The notes beneath the pieces were generated by a model. That model was given only the letters and a program-made list of their open reading frames with translations. It had not been told where the DNA came from and searched no databases. From Rossellomorea sp036867415 (GTDB lineage: Bacteria; Bacillota; Bacilli; Bacillales; Bacillaceae_B), in contig NZ_JBAJHU010000001.1 of assembly GCF_036867415.1 (NCBI RefSeq), positions 558,001 to 622,000 of the forward strand: 64,000 bases of DNA. The letters run 5' to 3'. Each line of letters begins with the position of its first letter. Within the stretch, counting starts at the first letter, position 1. Positions 1-7,972 of the stretch are shown in pieces. Position numbers and translations under genes: made by a program.

Positions 1-558
1 ATTTATGATTCCCGGGAAGTGAATGCATTTGCAACGGGTCCGTCAAAGAAGCGTTCCCTTGTTGCGGTCTCAACCGGTTTATTACATGAAATGGATGACG
101 ATGCAGTCGAAGGCGTTATCGCCCATGAAGTGGCCCATATTGCCAATGGTGATATGGTCACGATGACATTGCTGCAAGGTGTGGTCAACACATTTGTTGT
201 GTTCCTCTCCAGAATCGCAGCGTGGATCGCTTCCCGTTTTGTAAAGGAAGAAATGGCGCCGATCGTTCATTTCATTGCCGTCATCTTGTTCCAAATCGTG
301 TTTTCGATTCTTGGAAGTCTGGTCGTCTTTGCGTACTCACGCTATCGCGAATTCCACGCTGACCGCGGCGGGGCTGACCTTGCCGGCAAGGATAAAATGG
401 TTCATGCCTTACGCTCGCTGAAAGCATACTCAAGCCGCATGAGGGGCGAGGATGACACAGCAATTTCTACACTGAAGATCAACGGACGGAGAAAATCAGC
501 CATCTTCTCCACACACCCGGATCTGGATGACAGGATCAGCCGTTTAGAAGCAAAATAA
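1..558 (+). CDS. htpX: Protease HtpX, C-terminal part (5' truncated by window)
   Basis: HtpX is a membrane-bound zinc metalloprotease of the M48 family that degrades damaged membrane proteins. The reading frame is open from base 1 and reads YDSREVNAFATGPSKKRSLVAVSTGLL, the conserved stretch just before the zinc-binding HEVAH motif (about residue 46 of the fragment). Two hydrophobic segments follow (GVVNTFVVFLSRIAAWIA and IVHFIAVILFQIVFSILGSLVVF), then the third zinc-ligand region REFHADRGGADLAG. The C-terminal STHPDLDDRISRLEA is also typical. About 110 N-terminal residues lie outside the window. A GTG at 19 is only an internal Val codon. A strong terminator follows directly. Confidence 0.95.
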   Translation: MYDSREVNAFATGPSKKRSLVAVSTGLLHEMDDDAVEGVIAHEVAHIANGDMVTMTLLQGVVNTFVVFLSRIAAWIASRFVKEEMAPIVHFIAVILFQIVFSILGSLVVFAYSRYREFHADRGGADLAGKDKMVHALRSLKAYSSRMRGEDDTAISTLKINGRRKSAIFSTHPDLDDRISRLEAK

Positions 559-565
559 TAATCGA

Positions 566-620
566 AAGGCCCGTCCCTCGCTGCATTAATTTGTTAATGC
601 AGTCGGGGACGGGCTTTTTT
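566..620 (+). terminator. Rho-independent terminator of htpX
   Basis: Long GC-rich inverted repeat (GCCCGTCCC... to ...GGGACGGGC, with inner arms GCATTAA/TTAATGC) followed by seven T. It starts a few bases after the htpX stop. Confidence 0.9.
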
Positions 621-748
621 TGCATGATGTGAGTACAGGCACAGAAGAAGGCAGCAAGACGAAAAAACGTATGGGATTGTGTTAATATGGAACTATAAAT
701 CGTATCAATCCATTGATTATTATAAGAACAGAAGAAAGAAGGGATATC

Positions 749-2203
749 ATGTCAAAAACGGGGTGGAATCTTGAAAACAGTTATAACCGCTTGCCGGGGG
801 CGTTTCATACAAATCTTGAGCTTAACCCGGTTGTGGCCCCGGAGCTGGTGATTCTGAACGGTGCTCTTGCAGGAAAACTGGGTTTTGACAAAGAGGCACT
901 GCAGAGTGAGGAGGGCATCCGTGTTCTTGCAGGGAATGAGGTTCCGGATGGCGGTTCCCCTCTTGCGCAGGCTTACGCCGGACACCAATTCGGACATTTC
1001 AATATGCTTGGGGACGGCCGTGCGATTCTGCTTGGTGAGCAGATCACCCCTTCAGGAGAAAGGGTTGATATACAACTTAAGGGTTCAGGGAGGACACCAT
1101 ACTCCAGAGGAGGGGATGGCCGTGCGGCGCTTGGTCCGATGCTTCGTGAATATATCATCAGTGAGGCGATGCATGCGCTGGGTATCCCGACGACCCGCAG
1201 TCTGGCAGTGGTGACGACGGGTGAAGCAATCATCCGCGAGACGACTCTGCCTGGAGCGGTCTTGACGCGTACAGCATCAAGCCATCTGCGTGTCGGAACG
1301 TTTCAATATGCCTCAAGATTCGGCTCTGAGGAAGATCTCCGCGCACTGGCTGATTACGCGATTGAACGTCATTATCCTGATGCGATGCAAGCAGGGAACC
1401 GTTATCTGTTTTTACTGGAAGAGGTGATCAACCGTCAGGCCGCACTCGTTGCCAAATGGCAGCTGTCCGGCTTTATCCATGGCGTGATGAACACAGATAA
1501 TATGACAATCAGCGGAGAGACGATCGATTACGGTCCTTGTGCATTCATGGATACATTCGACCCGGCGACCGTTTTCAGCTCGATCGATACCGGAGGCCGT
1601 TATGCATATGGAAATCAGCCGACAATCGCGGGTTGGAACCTGGCGCGTTTTGCTGAATCGTTGCTGCCGCTGCTGCATGAAGACGACGAGACATCCCTGC
1701 AGCTCGCTCAGGATGCGATTTCTGAATTCCCTAAGTTGTACCATACTGCCTGGCTTAAAGGGATGAGGGCAAAGCTTGGACTCTTCGGTGAAGTTGAGCA
1801 GGATAAAGACTTGATCGAAGGTCTCCTTGGAATGATGCATGAGCATGAAGCTGATTATACGAACACGTTCCGGGCACTTACGTTTGATGGGCACGGGGAT
1901 GGAGAACTGTTTGCCGCTGAGGAATTCATTCAATGGAAAGAACGCTGGCAGGAAAGGCTCAAAAGCCAGCAGGAATCCAAAGAGGACAGCCATGAGTTAA
2001 TGAGAAACAGCAATCCGGCAGTCATCCCGAGGAACCACAGAGTAGAAGAAGCCCTTGAAGCAGCTGTGAAAGGTGACCTCAGTGTAATGGATCGGCTCCT
2101 GAAAGTTCTATCAGCTCCATACGAACATTCGAAAGAACAGGAAGCTTATGCCGGGGGTCCTGACCCTTGTGACCGGCCATACCGAACATATTGCGGCACA
2201 TGA
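749..2203 (+). CDS. selO: SelO/YdiU family protein AMPylase
   Basis: Member of the SelO (YdiU, UPF0061) pseudokinase family, which transfers AMP from ATP to Ser, Thr or Tyr of target proteins; in other organisms it acts in the oxidative-stress response. The 484-residue product has the family hallmarks: AYAGHQFGHFN near residue 80, GDGRA, the ATP-contact region QLKGSGRTPYSRGGDGRA, and the catalytic HGVMNTDNMTISGETIDYGPCAFMD near residue 245. The C-terminal CGT with the single Cys is the usual end of non-selenocysteine members, so the gene looks full length. ATG 749 is chosen because it follows the GAAGGGAT ribosome-binding site; upstream in-frame starts have none. Confidence 0.93.
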   Translation: MSKTGWNLENSYNRLPGAFHTNLELNPVVAPELVILNGALAGKLGFDKEALQSEEGIRVLAGNEVPDGGSPLAQAYAGHQFGHFNMLGDGRAILLGEQITPSGERVDIQLKGSGRTPYSRGGDGRAALGPMLREYIISEAMHALGIPTTRSLAVVTTGEAIIRETTLPGAVLTRTASSHLRVGTFQYASRFGSEEDLRALADYAIERHYPDAMQAGNRYLFLLEEVINRQAALVAKWQLSGFIHGVMNTDNMTISGETIDYGPCAFMDTFDPATVFSSIDTGGRYAYGNQPTIAGWNLARFAESLLPLLHEDDETSLQLAQDAISEFPKLYHTAWLKGMRAKLGLFGEVEQDKDLIEGLLGMMHEHEADYTNTFRALTFDGHGDGELFAAEEFIQWKERWQERLKSQQESKEDSHELMRNSNPAVIPRNHRVEEALEAAVKGDLSVMDRLLKVLSAPYEHSKEQEAYAGGPDPCDRPYRTYCGT

Positions 2204-2224
2204 TTCGACTGGAGTATTGCGTTA

Positions 2225-2255
2225 AAAAGCACATTCAAATGTTGAATGTGCTTTT
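2225..2255 (+). terminator. Hairpin terminator after selO
   Basis: Perfect 14-bp inverted repeat AAAAGCACATTCAA / TTGAATGTGCTTTT around a 3-nt loop, 20 nt after the selO stop. The A/T ends make it usable in both directions. Confidence 0.8.
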
Positions 2256-2378
2256 AATATTCCGAATTTCCGATATAAACACGAACATTATAATTAAATT
2301 TTATATTTAAATTCGTATTTAGGGTTGTTTCCTTGTTCCGACTCTGATACACTTGCAACGTAATCAAATTCATATCAT

Positions 2379-2449
2379 TCTCGTATAAACTCAGTAATAA
2401 GGTCTGAGAGTCTCTACCTGGTTCCCATCGGAAGAACCGGACTACGGGT
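2379..2449 (+). promoter_or_regulatory. Purine riboswitch aptamer, guanine/hypoxanthine class
   Basis: All aptamer elements can be read. P1 is CTCGTA (2380-2385) with TACGGG (2443-2448). P2 is CTCAG/CTGAG. P3 is CTGGTTC/GAACCGG. J2/3 contains TCTCTAC and the J3/1 segment is ACTACG. The specificity base, position 74 in the usual numbering, is C (window base 2442). In this riboswitch class C means guanine or hypoxanthine and U means adenine. It lies about 155 nt upstream of the lipoprotein nucleosidase gene with a terminator between them, so ligand binding is expected to switch expression off. Confidence 0.92.
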
Positions 2450-2531
2450 TGAAGTATCGTTCTGTTTTAATCGGGACTGTTGTGATGCAGCATACCGGCT
2501 TCAACTTAACTATACTTTGACTTTCGCTGGT

Positions 2532-2570
2532 CTGGAAGGTAGAGGGCACTCTGTACTTCCGGGCCTTTTT
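2532..2570 (+). terminator. Expression-platform terminator of the purine riboswitch
   Basis: The imperfect stem CTGGAAGGTAGAG / CTCTGTACTTCCGG with loop GGCA is followed by CCTTTTT. It sits between the aptamer and the coding start at 2607. GTTGAAG at 2448-2454, overlapping the 3' strand of P1, is an exact complement of CTTCAAC at 2499-2505 and may be the competing pairing. Confidence 0.75.
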
Positions 2571-2606
2571 CTGTGGTTCATTACAAATCAGCCAGGGGGA
2601 AACAAC

Positions 2607-3467
2607 ATGTTGAAAAAGTTCGCATTACCAATCATCATCACTGCACTAATTTGTTCTATTTTAGCTGGGTGCAGCTCTTCTGAAAAAAGTGATACGGCCA
2701 AAGCAGAAGAACAAAGACCTATTATGATCCAGGGGCCGATGCCGATTGAAGCTGAAAAGCTCGCCGATCGCCTGGATGACGTGAAAAAAGAAAAATCGGG
2801 ATCATTTATCTTTTACATAGGGAAGCTGGATGGATACCCTGTTATCGTAGCGAAGACAGGCAAGGGAATGGAAAACACAGCAGCTGCAACAGCAGTGGCA
2901 ATCGAAAAATATAATCCTGCTGCCATCATCAATCAAGGGACATCAGGCGGCCACGACGCTGATCTTCATGTGTTCGATATCGTATTAGGAAAAAGAACGG
3001 TGAACCTCGGTTCCCTAAAAACGGGTAATCTTGCTGAAGGCGAAGGGATCAAACCGAAGAATTGGATCCCGATGGATCTGATGGCTTCGGAAGGAAGTGC
3101 CGGAGAAGATCCAGATGCCGAGAACATCCGTTATTTCGAAGGAGACAAACAGTTGCTGGAAGCAGCGAAAGCTGTGAAAGATGAATACAAAAAAGGCAAG
3201 GTTGTAGAAGGAACAATTGGTTCAGCAGATGTATGGAATAACGAAGTGGACCGGATCAACTGGTTCCATGAGAAGTACGGAACTTCCGTAGAGGAGATGG
3301 AAGGAGCAGCGGGAGCCCAGATTGCCAAGGCTTATGACATCCCTTACCTGGGGATCAGAATCCTCTCCAACAACAAAGTAAACGGCGGCCAATACAACCC
3401 TGATACTGCCCAAGCCAATCAGGAATTCGTCTACAAAGTGGTAAAACAATACATCGAAGAAAAATAA
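2607..3467 (+). CDS. Lipoprotein with nucleoside phosphorylase/MTA-SAH nucleosidase fold
   Basis: The product is a 286-residue secreted lipoprotein. A signal peptide (MLKKFALPIIITALICSIL) leads into the lipobox LAGC with Cys at about residue 21, so the enzyme should sit on the outer face of the membrane. The body is a PNP_UDP_1-type nucleoside hydrolase/phosphorylase: PMPIEAEKL, TGKGMENTAAATAVAI, INQGTSGG, and EEMEGAAGAQIAKAYDIPYLGIRILSNN. The purine-contacting Asp of MTA/SAH nucleosidases (RxxSD) is Asn here (RILSNN), and 6-oxopurine-specific trimeric PNPs also use Asn for base recognition. With the guanine-type riboswitch upstream, salvage of extracellular guanosine or inosine is plausible (inference). 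ATG 2607 is chosen because GGGGGAAAC and a good signal peptide follow the riboswitch terminator. Confidence 0.85.
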   Translation: MLKKFALPIIITALICSILAGCSSSEKSDTAKAEEQRPIMIQGPMPIEAEKLADRLDDVKKEKSGSFIFYIGKLDGYPVIVAKTGKGMENTAAATAVAIEKYNPAAIINQGTSGGHDADLHVFDIVLGKRTVNLGSLKTGNLAEGEGIKPKNWIPMDLMASEGSAGEDPDAENIRYFEGDKQLLEAAKAVKDEYKKGKVVEGTIGSADVWNNEVDRINWFHEKYGTSVEEMEGAAGAQIAKAYDIPYLGIRILSNNKVNGGQYNPDTAQANQEFVYKVVKQYIEEK

Positions 3468-3476
3468 GACACAATG

Positions 3477-3537
3477 ACAGGAACTGTCCCACCAGCGCAA
3501 AATCATTACCGCGCTGCGGGACAGTCCCTGTTTTTTG
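3477..3537 (+). terminator. Rho-independent terminator
   Basis: ACAGGAACTGTCCC pairs with GGGACAGTCCCTGT with one mismatch, has an inner GCGC pairing, and is followed by TTTTTT. It ends the riboswitch-controlled transcript. Confidence 0.85.
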
Positions 3538-3600
3538 ATTGGTTTGTATGGTATGATAATGAACTTAACTGATATGCAGCAGGTAAGGAGGAGGGTTCGC

Positions 3601-3753
3601 ATGAGTAAACCGAAGAAAAAAAGCGGAACAGGTCAAGGTACCGGCAAGAAGGGCTGGAATCGCTGGCAGGCGGGAGCAAACAAGGCAAAGAGTAATAAAC
3701 CTTATAAAAGTAAAGGGGTCAAGCACGGAAATAAATCAGATGCTGACAAATAG
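3601..3753 (+). CDS. Small lysine-rich basic protein (DUF3934-like)
   Basis: The product is 50 residues, strongly basic and Gly/Lys-rich, with the core GTGKKGWNRWQAGANKAKS. I associate this core with the short DUF3934 family of Bacillaceae (from memory, moderate certainty). The function is unknown; the charge suggests nucleic-acid binding, but nothing proves it. The ATG at 3601 follows AAGGAGGAGGG with good spacing, which fixes the start and argues that the gene is real. It is monocistronic between a terminator and a structured intergenic element. Confidence 0.7.
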   Translation: MSKPKKKSGTGQGTGKKGWNRWQAGANKAKSNKPYKSKGVKHGNKSDADK

Positions 3754-3800
3754 GTCAGGACGATCGGCGAATGGCCGCAATTCTCTATTTTTATAAAAGG

Positions 3801-3955
3801 TTGTTGCTTTTTGTACACAGGCTAGTAATCTTGATGTAGCTTATGCACGTGCTCTTTTCTAACTCAAGCTTAAACAAGAGACGGACGTACAATCCGAAAA
3901 TACCCAAGTTCCGGTATTTTCTAGTATGTAAAGCAACAAAGTATGCGAAAAGAGC
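3801..3955. repeat. Structured intergenic element with two long-range inverted repeats
   Basis: TTGTTGCTTT (3801-3810) is an exact inverted copy of AAAGCAACAA (3930-3939), and GCTCTTTTC (3851-3859) of GAAAAGAGC (3947-3955). The stretch has no coding potential and lies between the small basic gene and the cold-shock leader. It resembles small dispersed Bacillaceae intergenic repeats; the family is not identified. Confidence 0.5.
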
Positions 3956-4005
3956 CTTATAAAAAGATTGCTATTGGCTCCATTCCCTGTTAAGGTTAAG
4001 TAGAA

Positions 4006-4120
4006 TTATTTTTGTTCGGTCTGTAAGGAATGAAGTATTTAAACTTTTCGCCTTTGATATCTAACTTGAGCAACAATAGTAATAACAGGTGGACACATAT
4101 CCACACAGGAGGAAACAATT
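4006..4120 (+). promoter_or_regulatory. Cold-shock mRNA 5' leader, copy 1
   Basis: A leader of about 115 nt, nearly identical to those before the cold-shock genes at 18501 and 19313 (shared ATTATTTTTGTTC, TCTGTAAGGAATGAA, TATTTAAACTTTTCGCC, TTGATATCTAA). A short hairpin, GTGGA-CACATA-TCCAC (4089-4104), sits directly upstream of AGGAGGAAA. Long structured leaders of this kind control cold-induced stability and translation of csp mRNAs. Confidence 0.8.
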
Positions 4121-4321
4121 ATGCAACAAGGTACAGTAAAATGGTTTAATGCAGAAAAAGGTTTCGGTTTCATTGAAATCGAAGGTGGAGAAGATGTATT
4201 CGTACATTTCTCAGCTATCCAAGGCGAAGGATTTAAATCTTTGGACGAAGGTCAGAAAGTTACTTTTGACACTGAACAAGGTCAACGCGGACTTCAGGCT
4301 GCAAACGTAAATAAAGCATAA
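4121..4321 (+). CDS. Cold-shock protein, CspC-like (copy 1)
   Basis: A 66-residue cold-shock-domain RNA chaperone that binds single-stranded RNA or DNA and melts secondary structure at low temperature. The RNP1 motif (KGFGFI) and RNP2 motif (VFVHF) are both intact. It resembles B. subtilis CspC most in the stretch KSLDEGQKV. It differs from the two identical paralogues at 18.5 and 19.3 kb at a few positions (MQQ rather than MQE; AANVNKA rather than ATNVVKA). The start follows AGGAGGAAACAATT. A terminator follows at 4332. Confidence 0.95.
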   Translation: MQQGTVKWFNAEKGFGFIEIEGGEDVFVHFSAIQGEGFKSLDEGQKVTFDTEQGQRGLQAANVNKA

Positions 4322-4331
4322 TAGCTTTACA

Positions 4332-4360
4332 TGAGGGGCTCTCTTGCAGAGTCCTTTTTT
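4332..4360 (+). terminator. Terminator of cold-shock gene copy 1
   Basis: Stem GGGCTCT / AGAGTCC with a short loop, followed by a run of seven T. Confidence 0.85.
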
Positions 4361-4419
4361 TATGGGTGCATGTTGTGGGAAAATATAAATATCATGAATG
4401 AATGAGGTGCTGCATGAAT

Positions 4420-5859
4420 ATGAAACGTTTTACTGATTACGGACTTAGTGGTGAAATTACCAGAGCCCTATCGGAATTAGGATATGAAGCTCCGACTGAA
4501 GTGCAGTCCAAGGTACTGCCTGTTGCGCTTGAAAAGAAGGATCTTGTCGTGAAATCTCAAACAGGAAGCGGGAAAACGGCGTCATTCGGGATTCCGTTAT
4601 GCGAGATGGCGGAATGGGGCGAGAATAAGCCGCAGGCACTGGTCCTCACACCTACCCGCGAACTTGCAGTGCAGGTGAAAGAAGACATTACGAATATCGG
4701 GAGATTTAAACGAATCAAAGCTGCAGCTCTATACGGGAAATCGCCTTTTCACCGCCAAAAGCTTGAACTGAAACAGAAGACGCATGTGGTCGTAGGGACG
4801 CCTGGACGAGTGCTCGACCATATCGAAAAAGGGACTTTTCCCATGGATAAGCTCAACTGTCTTGTCATCGATGAGGCGGATGAGATGCTCAATATGGGCT
4901 TCATCGAACAGGTGGAAGCGATCATTCAGCAACTCCCGGCAGACAGAATGACACTCACATTCTCAGCCACGCTGCCGGAGGATGTCGAATCTCTCTGCCA
5001 CAAATATATGAAAGACCCTGTGAATATCGAAGTGATAGCGAAGGGCATCACCACTAATAAAATTGATCACTCCCTCATCCGAGTGGAGGAAAACGATAAG
5101 TTTTCCCTGCTGACGGATGTGACGACCGTAGAAAATCCAGATAGCTGCATGATTTTTTGCCGGACAAAAGAGAATGTGGATAAGGTCTGTGACGAATTGT
5201 ATGAGAATGGATTTCCCGTCGATAAGATTCATGGAGGAATGAATCAGGAAGCTCGCTTTGAAGTGATGGATGACTTTAAACGGGGAGAATTCCGTTATCT
5301 GGTCGCAACGGATGTAGCGGCAAGAGGGATCGATATCGAGAAGGTTTCGCACGTCATCAACTATGACCTTCCACTTGAAAAAGAAAGCTACGTCCACCGA
5401 ACGGGAAGAACCGGACGGGCAGGCCATGCAGGTCGGGCGATCACCTTCATCACGCCTTATGAGGATAAATTCCTGGAGGAGATCGAAGCGTATATCGGGT
5501 TTGAAATCACGAATATGCAGGCACCTTCAAAAGAAGAGGTGGATGCTGCAACAGATGCTTTTAAAGAAAAACTGAGTGAACTCCCGGACGCCAAAACCGA
5601 TAAAAGTGAGCAATTAAATAAAGAAATCATGAAGCTCTATTTCAACGGCGGGAAGAAAAAGAAACTCAGGGCAGTCGACTTTGTCGGAACCATCGCCAAA
5701 ATAGCCGGCGTGACCGCAGACGACATTGGCATCATCACCATCCAGGAAAACCTGACCTATGTCGATATCCTGAACGGAAAAGGTCCGCTAGTCCTCCAAG
5801 CCATGAAAACCACCACCGTCAAAGGCAAGAGATTGAAAGTCCACGAGGCCAGAAACTAA
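4420..5859 (+). CDS. dbpA: ATP-dependent RNA helicase DbpA (DEAD box)
   Basis: DEAD-box helicase of the DbpA/YxiN type, which is recruited to hairpin 92 of 23S rRNA and helps assemble the 50S subunit. All helicase motifs are present: Q motif (TEVQSKVLP), Walker A (SQTGSGKT), PTRELA, TPGR, DEAD, SAT, the R-rich ARGID, and HRTGRTGR. The C-terminal RNA-binding domain with NGGKKKKLRAVDFVGTIAKIAGV defines DbpA within the family. The length of about 479 residues equals B. subtilis YxiN. ATG 4420 aligns best with the YxiN N-terminus, with GAGGTG 10 nt upstream; ATG 4414 is the alternative. It lies next to a cold-shock gene, so co-induction in the cold is plausible. Confidence 0.95.
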   Translation: MKRFTDYGLSGEITRALSELGYEAPTEVQSKVLPVALEKKDLVVKSQTGSGKTASFGIPLCEMAEWGENKPQALVLTPTRELAVQVKEDITNIGRFKRIKAAALYGKSPFHRQKLELKQKTHVVVGTPGRVLDHIEKGTFPMDKLNCLVIDEADEMLNMGFIEQVEAIIQQLPADRMTLTFSATLPEDVESLCHKYMKDPVNIEVIAKGITTNKIDHSLIRVEENDKFSLLTDVTTVENPDSCMIFCRTKENVDKVCDELYENGFPVDKIHGGMNQEARFEVMDDFKRGEFRYLVATDVAARGIDIEKVSHVINYDLPLEKESYVHRTGRTGRAGHAGRAITFITPYEDKFLEEIEAYIGFEITNMQAPSKEEVDAATDAFKEKLSELPDAKTDKSEQLNKEIMKLYFNGGKKKKLRAVDFVGTIAKIAGVTADDIGIITIQENLTYVDILNGKGPLVLQAMKTTTVKGKRLKVHEARN

Positions 5860-5863
5860 AGCA

Positions 5864-5895
5864 GGCCAGTCCCACGGTACGCAGCAGGACTGGCC
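5864..5895 (+). terminator. Hairpin after dbpA
   Basis: Perfect inverted repeat GGCCAGTCC / GGACTGGCC with a 14-nt loop just after the dbpA stop. No U-tract follows, so it may stabilise the mRNA end rather than terminate. Confidence 0.5.
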
Positions 5896-5978
5896 GTGAA
5901 ACGGATGAATTCAACACATCCACGGTCCAATGGGGTGATGACGGCGACGAGCAAATCAACAACAACGGAGATGAAAAG

Positions 5979-6923
5979 ATGAAAACTTTAACGATGGCAC
6001 CCCGTGCATATGTTTATACTTTTTCATGGGAGCCGAACGAAGAAGCTTTATGTGCCATGGAAAGGCGGGCATTATTCGGCGTTGACTCCCAATCCGGCAT
6101 TCTTGAAAGTCCTCTTGAAATCGATCCAAGCAGAAGTCCATTCATCAGGGAGAGACTCAGCGCGATCTGTGAAGGTGCCAGCTTGGAAGATTTAATAGAA
6201 GAAGTGAAAAACCTGGAGTCATTTGATGGCTTTAAAATCATATTCACGCAAAATCCCGACCACGAAAAGGTGGGCTTTAACAAGCTTCGCGAAATCGAGA
6301 AAGAAGTCGGGCTTCATTTAAAAGGAGAAGCAGAACTCGTCAATCCCGATATCCTGCTTGGAATCATTAACACCGGTGACAGATGGATTCTCGGGGAGTA
6401 TGCAAAAAACGAAGCAATATGGCTGAAGCATCAATGGAAGCCGCACAGCTATTCGACTGCTCTCGGTACGCGTGTCGCAAGAGCCGTGGTCAATATTGCG
6501 GCACCGGACCCCAAAGGCAAGAAACTCATCGATCCCTGCTGCGGAATCGGAACCGTGCTGGTCGAGGCACTATCGATGGGAATGGACATTGTCGGGAGCG
6601 ACAGGAATCCATTGATTCTTCCCGGGGTCAGGGAGAATATCGCTCACTTTGGCCTTACGGGGGAAGTAACATTAAAGGATGTCCGGGATGTGAATGGCAA
6701 TTATGACGCGGCTATCATCGACCTTCCCTATAACCTGTGCTCAGTCATCACCCGGGAGGAGCAGCTTCAAATGCTTCAACGGGCAAAGGCTTTTGCTTCA
6801 AAAGTCGTTATCGTCACGGTTGAGGATGTCGACCAGGTCATTCTTGAAGCAGGATTTCAACTAACAGACCGATGCGCAGTCGCGAAAGGGAACTTTGTCC
6901 GCCACGTGATTGTCTGCGAATGA
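5979..6923 (+). CDS. TRM11-family SAM-dependent RNA methyltransferase
   Basis: Putative N2-guanine RNA methyltransferase of the UPF0020/Trm11 group (314 residues). The C-terminal half holds a Rossmann methyltransferase: motif I DPCCGIGTVLVEA near residue 185, acidic motif II GSDRN, and catalytic motif IV DLPY (DLPYNLCSV), the NPPY-like motif of N-methylating enzymes. The N-terminal half reads FSWEPNEEALCAMERRALFG and carries the family's short RNA-binding region; I see no canonical THUMP domain. The target is probably tRNA, but that is family inference. The start has a GGAGATGAAAAG ribosome-binding site. Confidence 0.85.
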   Translation: MKTLTMAPRAYVYTFSWEPNEEALCAMERRALFGVDSQSGILESPLEIDPSRSPFIRERLSAICEGASLEDLIEEVKNLESFDGFKIIFTQNPDHEKVGFNKLREIEKEVGLHLKGEAELVNPDILLGIINTGDRWILGEYAKNEAIWLKHQWKPHSYSTALGTRVARAVVNIAAPDPKGKKLIDPCCGIGTVLVEALSMGMDIVGSDRNPLILPGVRENIAHFGLTGEVTLKDVRDVNGNYDAAIIDLPYNLCSVITREEQLQMLQRAKAFASKVVIVTVEDVDQVILEAGFQLTDRCAVAKGNFVRHVIVCE

Positions 6924-7062
6924 CCCCTCCTGAATAAGGATGCACTGATAGAAATTTCTAAAGGGTCATAAGTTGAACTGTCAGGGTACTAAATGCTATA
7001 TTTATGCGAATAAGATATAAGATAGTAACCGATTCCAGTTACGTTAACGAAGGGAGAATGAC

Positions 7063-7734
7063 ATGAATCATAAATGGGAAGAGGCAATTCATTCTCTGTC
7101 CAATGTCACAGTATCTTCAAACCCTGATAACCAGCCCGTGACGATCGACGGCGGTCATGACCGGCTGAGGTGTGTCGGCGTCGGAACAGATGCGGCAGTC
7201 TTTCAGCACCTTGATGTTCCCGGGTATGCCTTTAAACTATACGCAGAAGATAAAGCATCAAAAATAAAGATAGAAGAAAAAGTCTATAATATTATTGGCG
7301 ACTCCCCTTTCTTCTCTACTTGTTATGCGGCTTACGATACATTCCTCGTATTGAGCTATGAAGAAGGAATCACGCTCTTCGACTGTATCCTCCAGGGCAT
7401 TCATATCCCGGAACAAGTCGTGAACGATGTAGAAGACGCAAGGGATTATGTGCGTGAAAAAGATCTGAATCCACGTGATATCCACTTGAAGAATATCCTG
7501 ATGCAGGACGGCCGTGCCAAAATCATTGACGTATCCGAGTATGTGCTGCCCGGCAATGATTTCCGCTGGGAACACCTTAAGAAAGGCTACGAAGAATATT
7601 ACCATCTGATCGACGGCAAGGCCGTCCCGTTCTGGCTGGTCGAAACCGTCCGTAAATGGTACAACCAGTGGAACTCTTCCTACGAAGAATTTATGAAAAT
7701 CGTGCTGAAGTTCACTTTATTCAGGAAAGATTGA
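7063..7734 (+). CDS. Protein kinase-like protein (YrzF-type)
   Basis: A small (223-residue) kinase-fold protein similar to the YrzF-like putative Ser/Thr kinases of Bacillus. The glycine-rich loop is GVGTDAAVFQ near residue 45 and the ATP-binding Lys lies in YAFKLY. The catalytic loop reads NPRDIHLKNIL, where the usual His of HRD is Pro, and the metal-binding DFG is replaced by DVS (IIDVSEY). These changes point to an atypical kinase. There is no membrane segment. ATG 7063 follows GAAGGGAGAATGAC. It is monocistronic, with no neighbour that reveals a substrate. Confidence 0.75.
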   Translation: MNHKWEEAIHSLSNVTVSSNPDNQPVTIDGGHDRLRCVGVGTDAAVFQHLDVPGYAFKLYAEDKASKIKIEEKVYNIIGDSPFFSTCYAAYDTFLVLSYEEGITLFDCILQGIHIPEQVVNDVEDARDYVREKDLNPRDIHLKNILMQDGRAKIIDVSEYVLPGNDFRWEHLKKGYEEYYHLIDGKAVPFWLVETVRKWYNQWNSSYEEFMKIVLKFTLFRKD

Positions 7735-7796
7735 TACAGCCGATTCATAAAAAATAGTAAAAACACACTTATTTCATAAAAAAACATTATTTTTCA

Positions 7797-7851
7797 GCCT
7801 GATTCCGGGTACCCTAAAACATGATTAAACCGGGATTCAGGCACTTTTTTT
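7797..7851 (+). terminator. Terminator upstream of des
   Basis: GCCTGATTCCGGG pairs imperfectly with CCGGGATTCAGGC and is followed by ACTTTTTTT. Confidence 0.75.
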
Positions 7852-7871
7852 GTGAAAATATCCCCTCCAAC

Positions 7872-7900
7872 ATGACATCTGTCATACTCTGCCTATGACA
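7872..7900 (+). promoter_or_regulatory. Candidate DesR-type operator upstream of des
   Basis: Palindrome ATGACATCTGTCAT (6-bp arms around TC, 7872-7885) plus a further half site TATGACA (7894-7900). A TATAGT -10-like hexamer at 7932 lies downstream, with no good -35, as expected for an activated promoter. The B. subtilis des promoter is activated by DesR in the cold; equivalence of this site is inferred. Confidence 0.5.
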
Positions 7901-7972
7901 CCTACTACTAAACAAGTTTTTCTACTTCCTATATAGTTATCTTACAACCCAAAGAAAAGGGGATTTAAATTA

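Noticed and set aside
713..748. Upstream in-frame start for selO
   Set aside because: No ribosome-binding site; ATG 749 has GAAGGGAT and gives the family N-terminus.
1412..1993. 193-codon minus-strand frame inside selO
   Set aside because: Antisense shadow of a conserved gene; no ribosome-binding site and no recognisable protein pattern.
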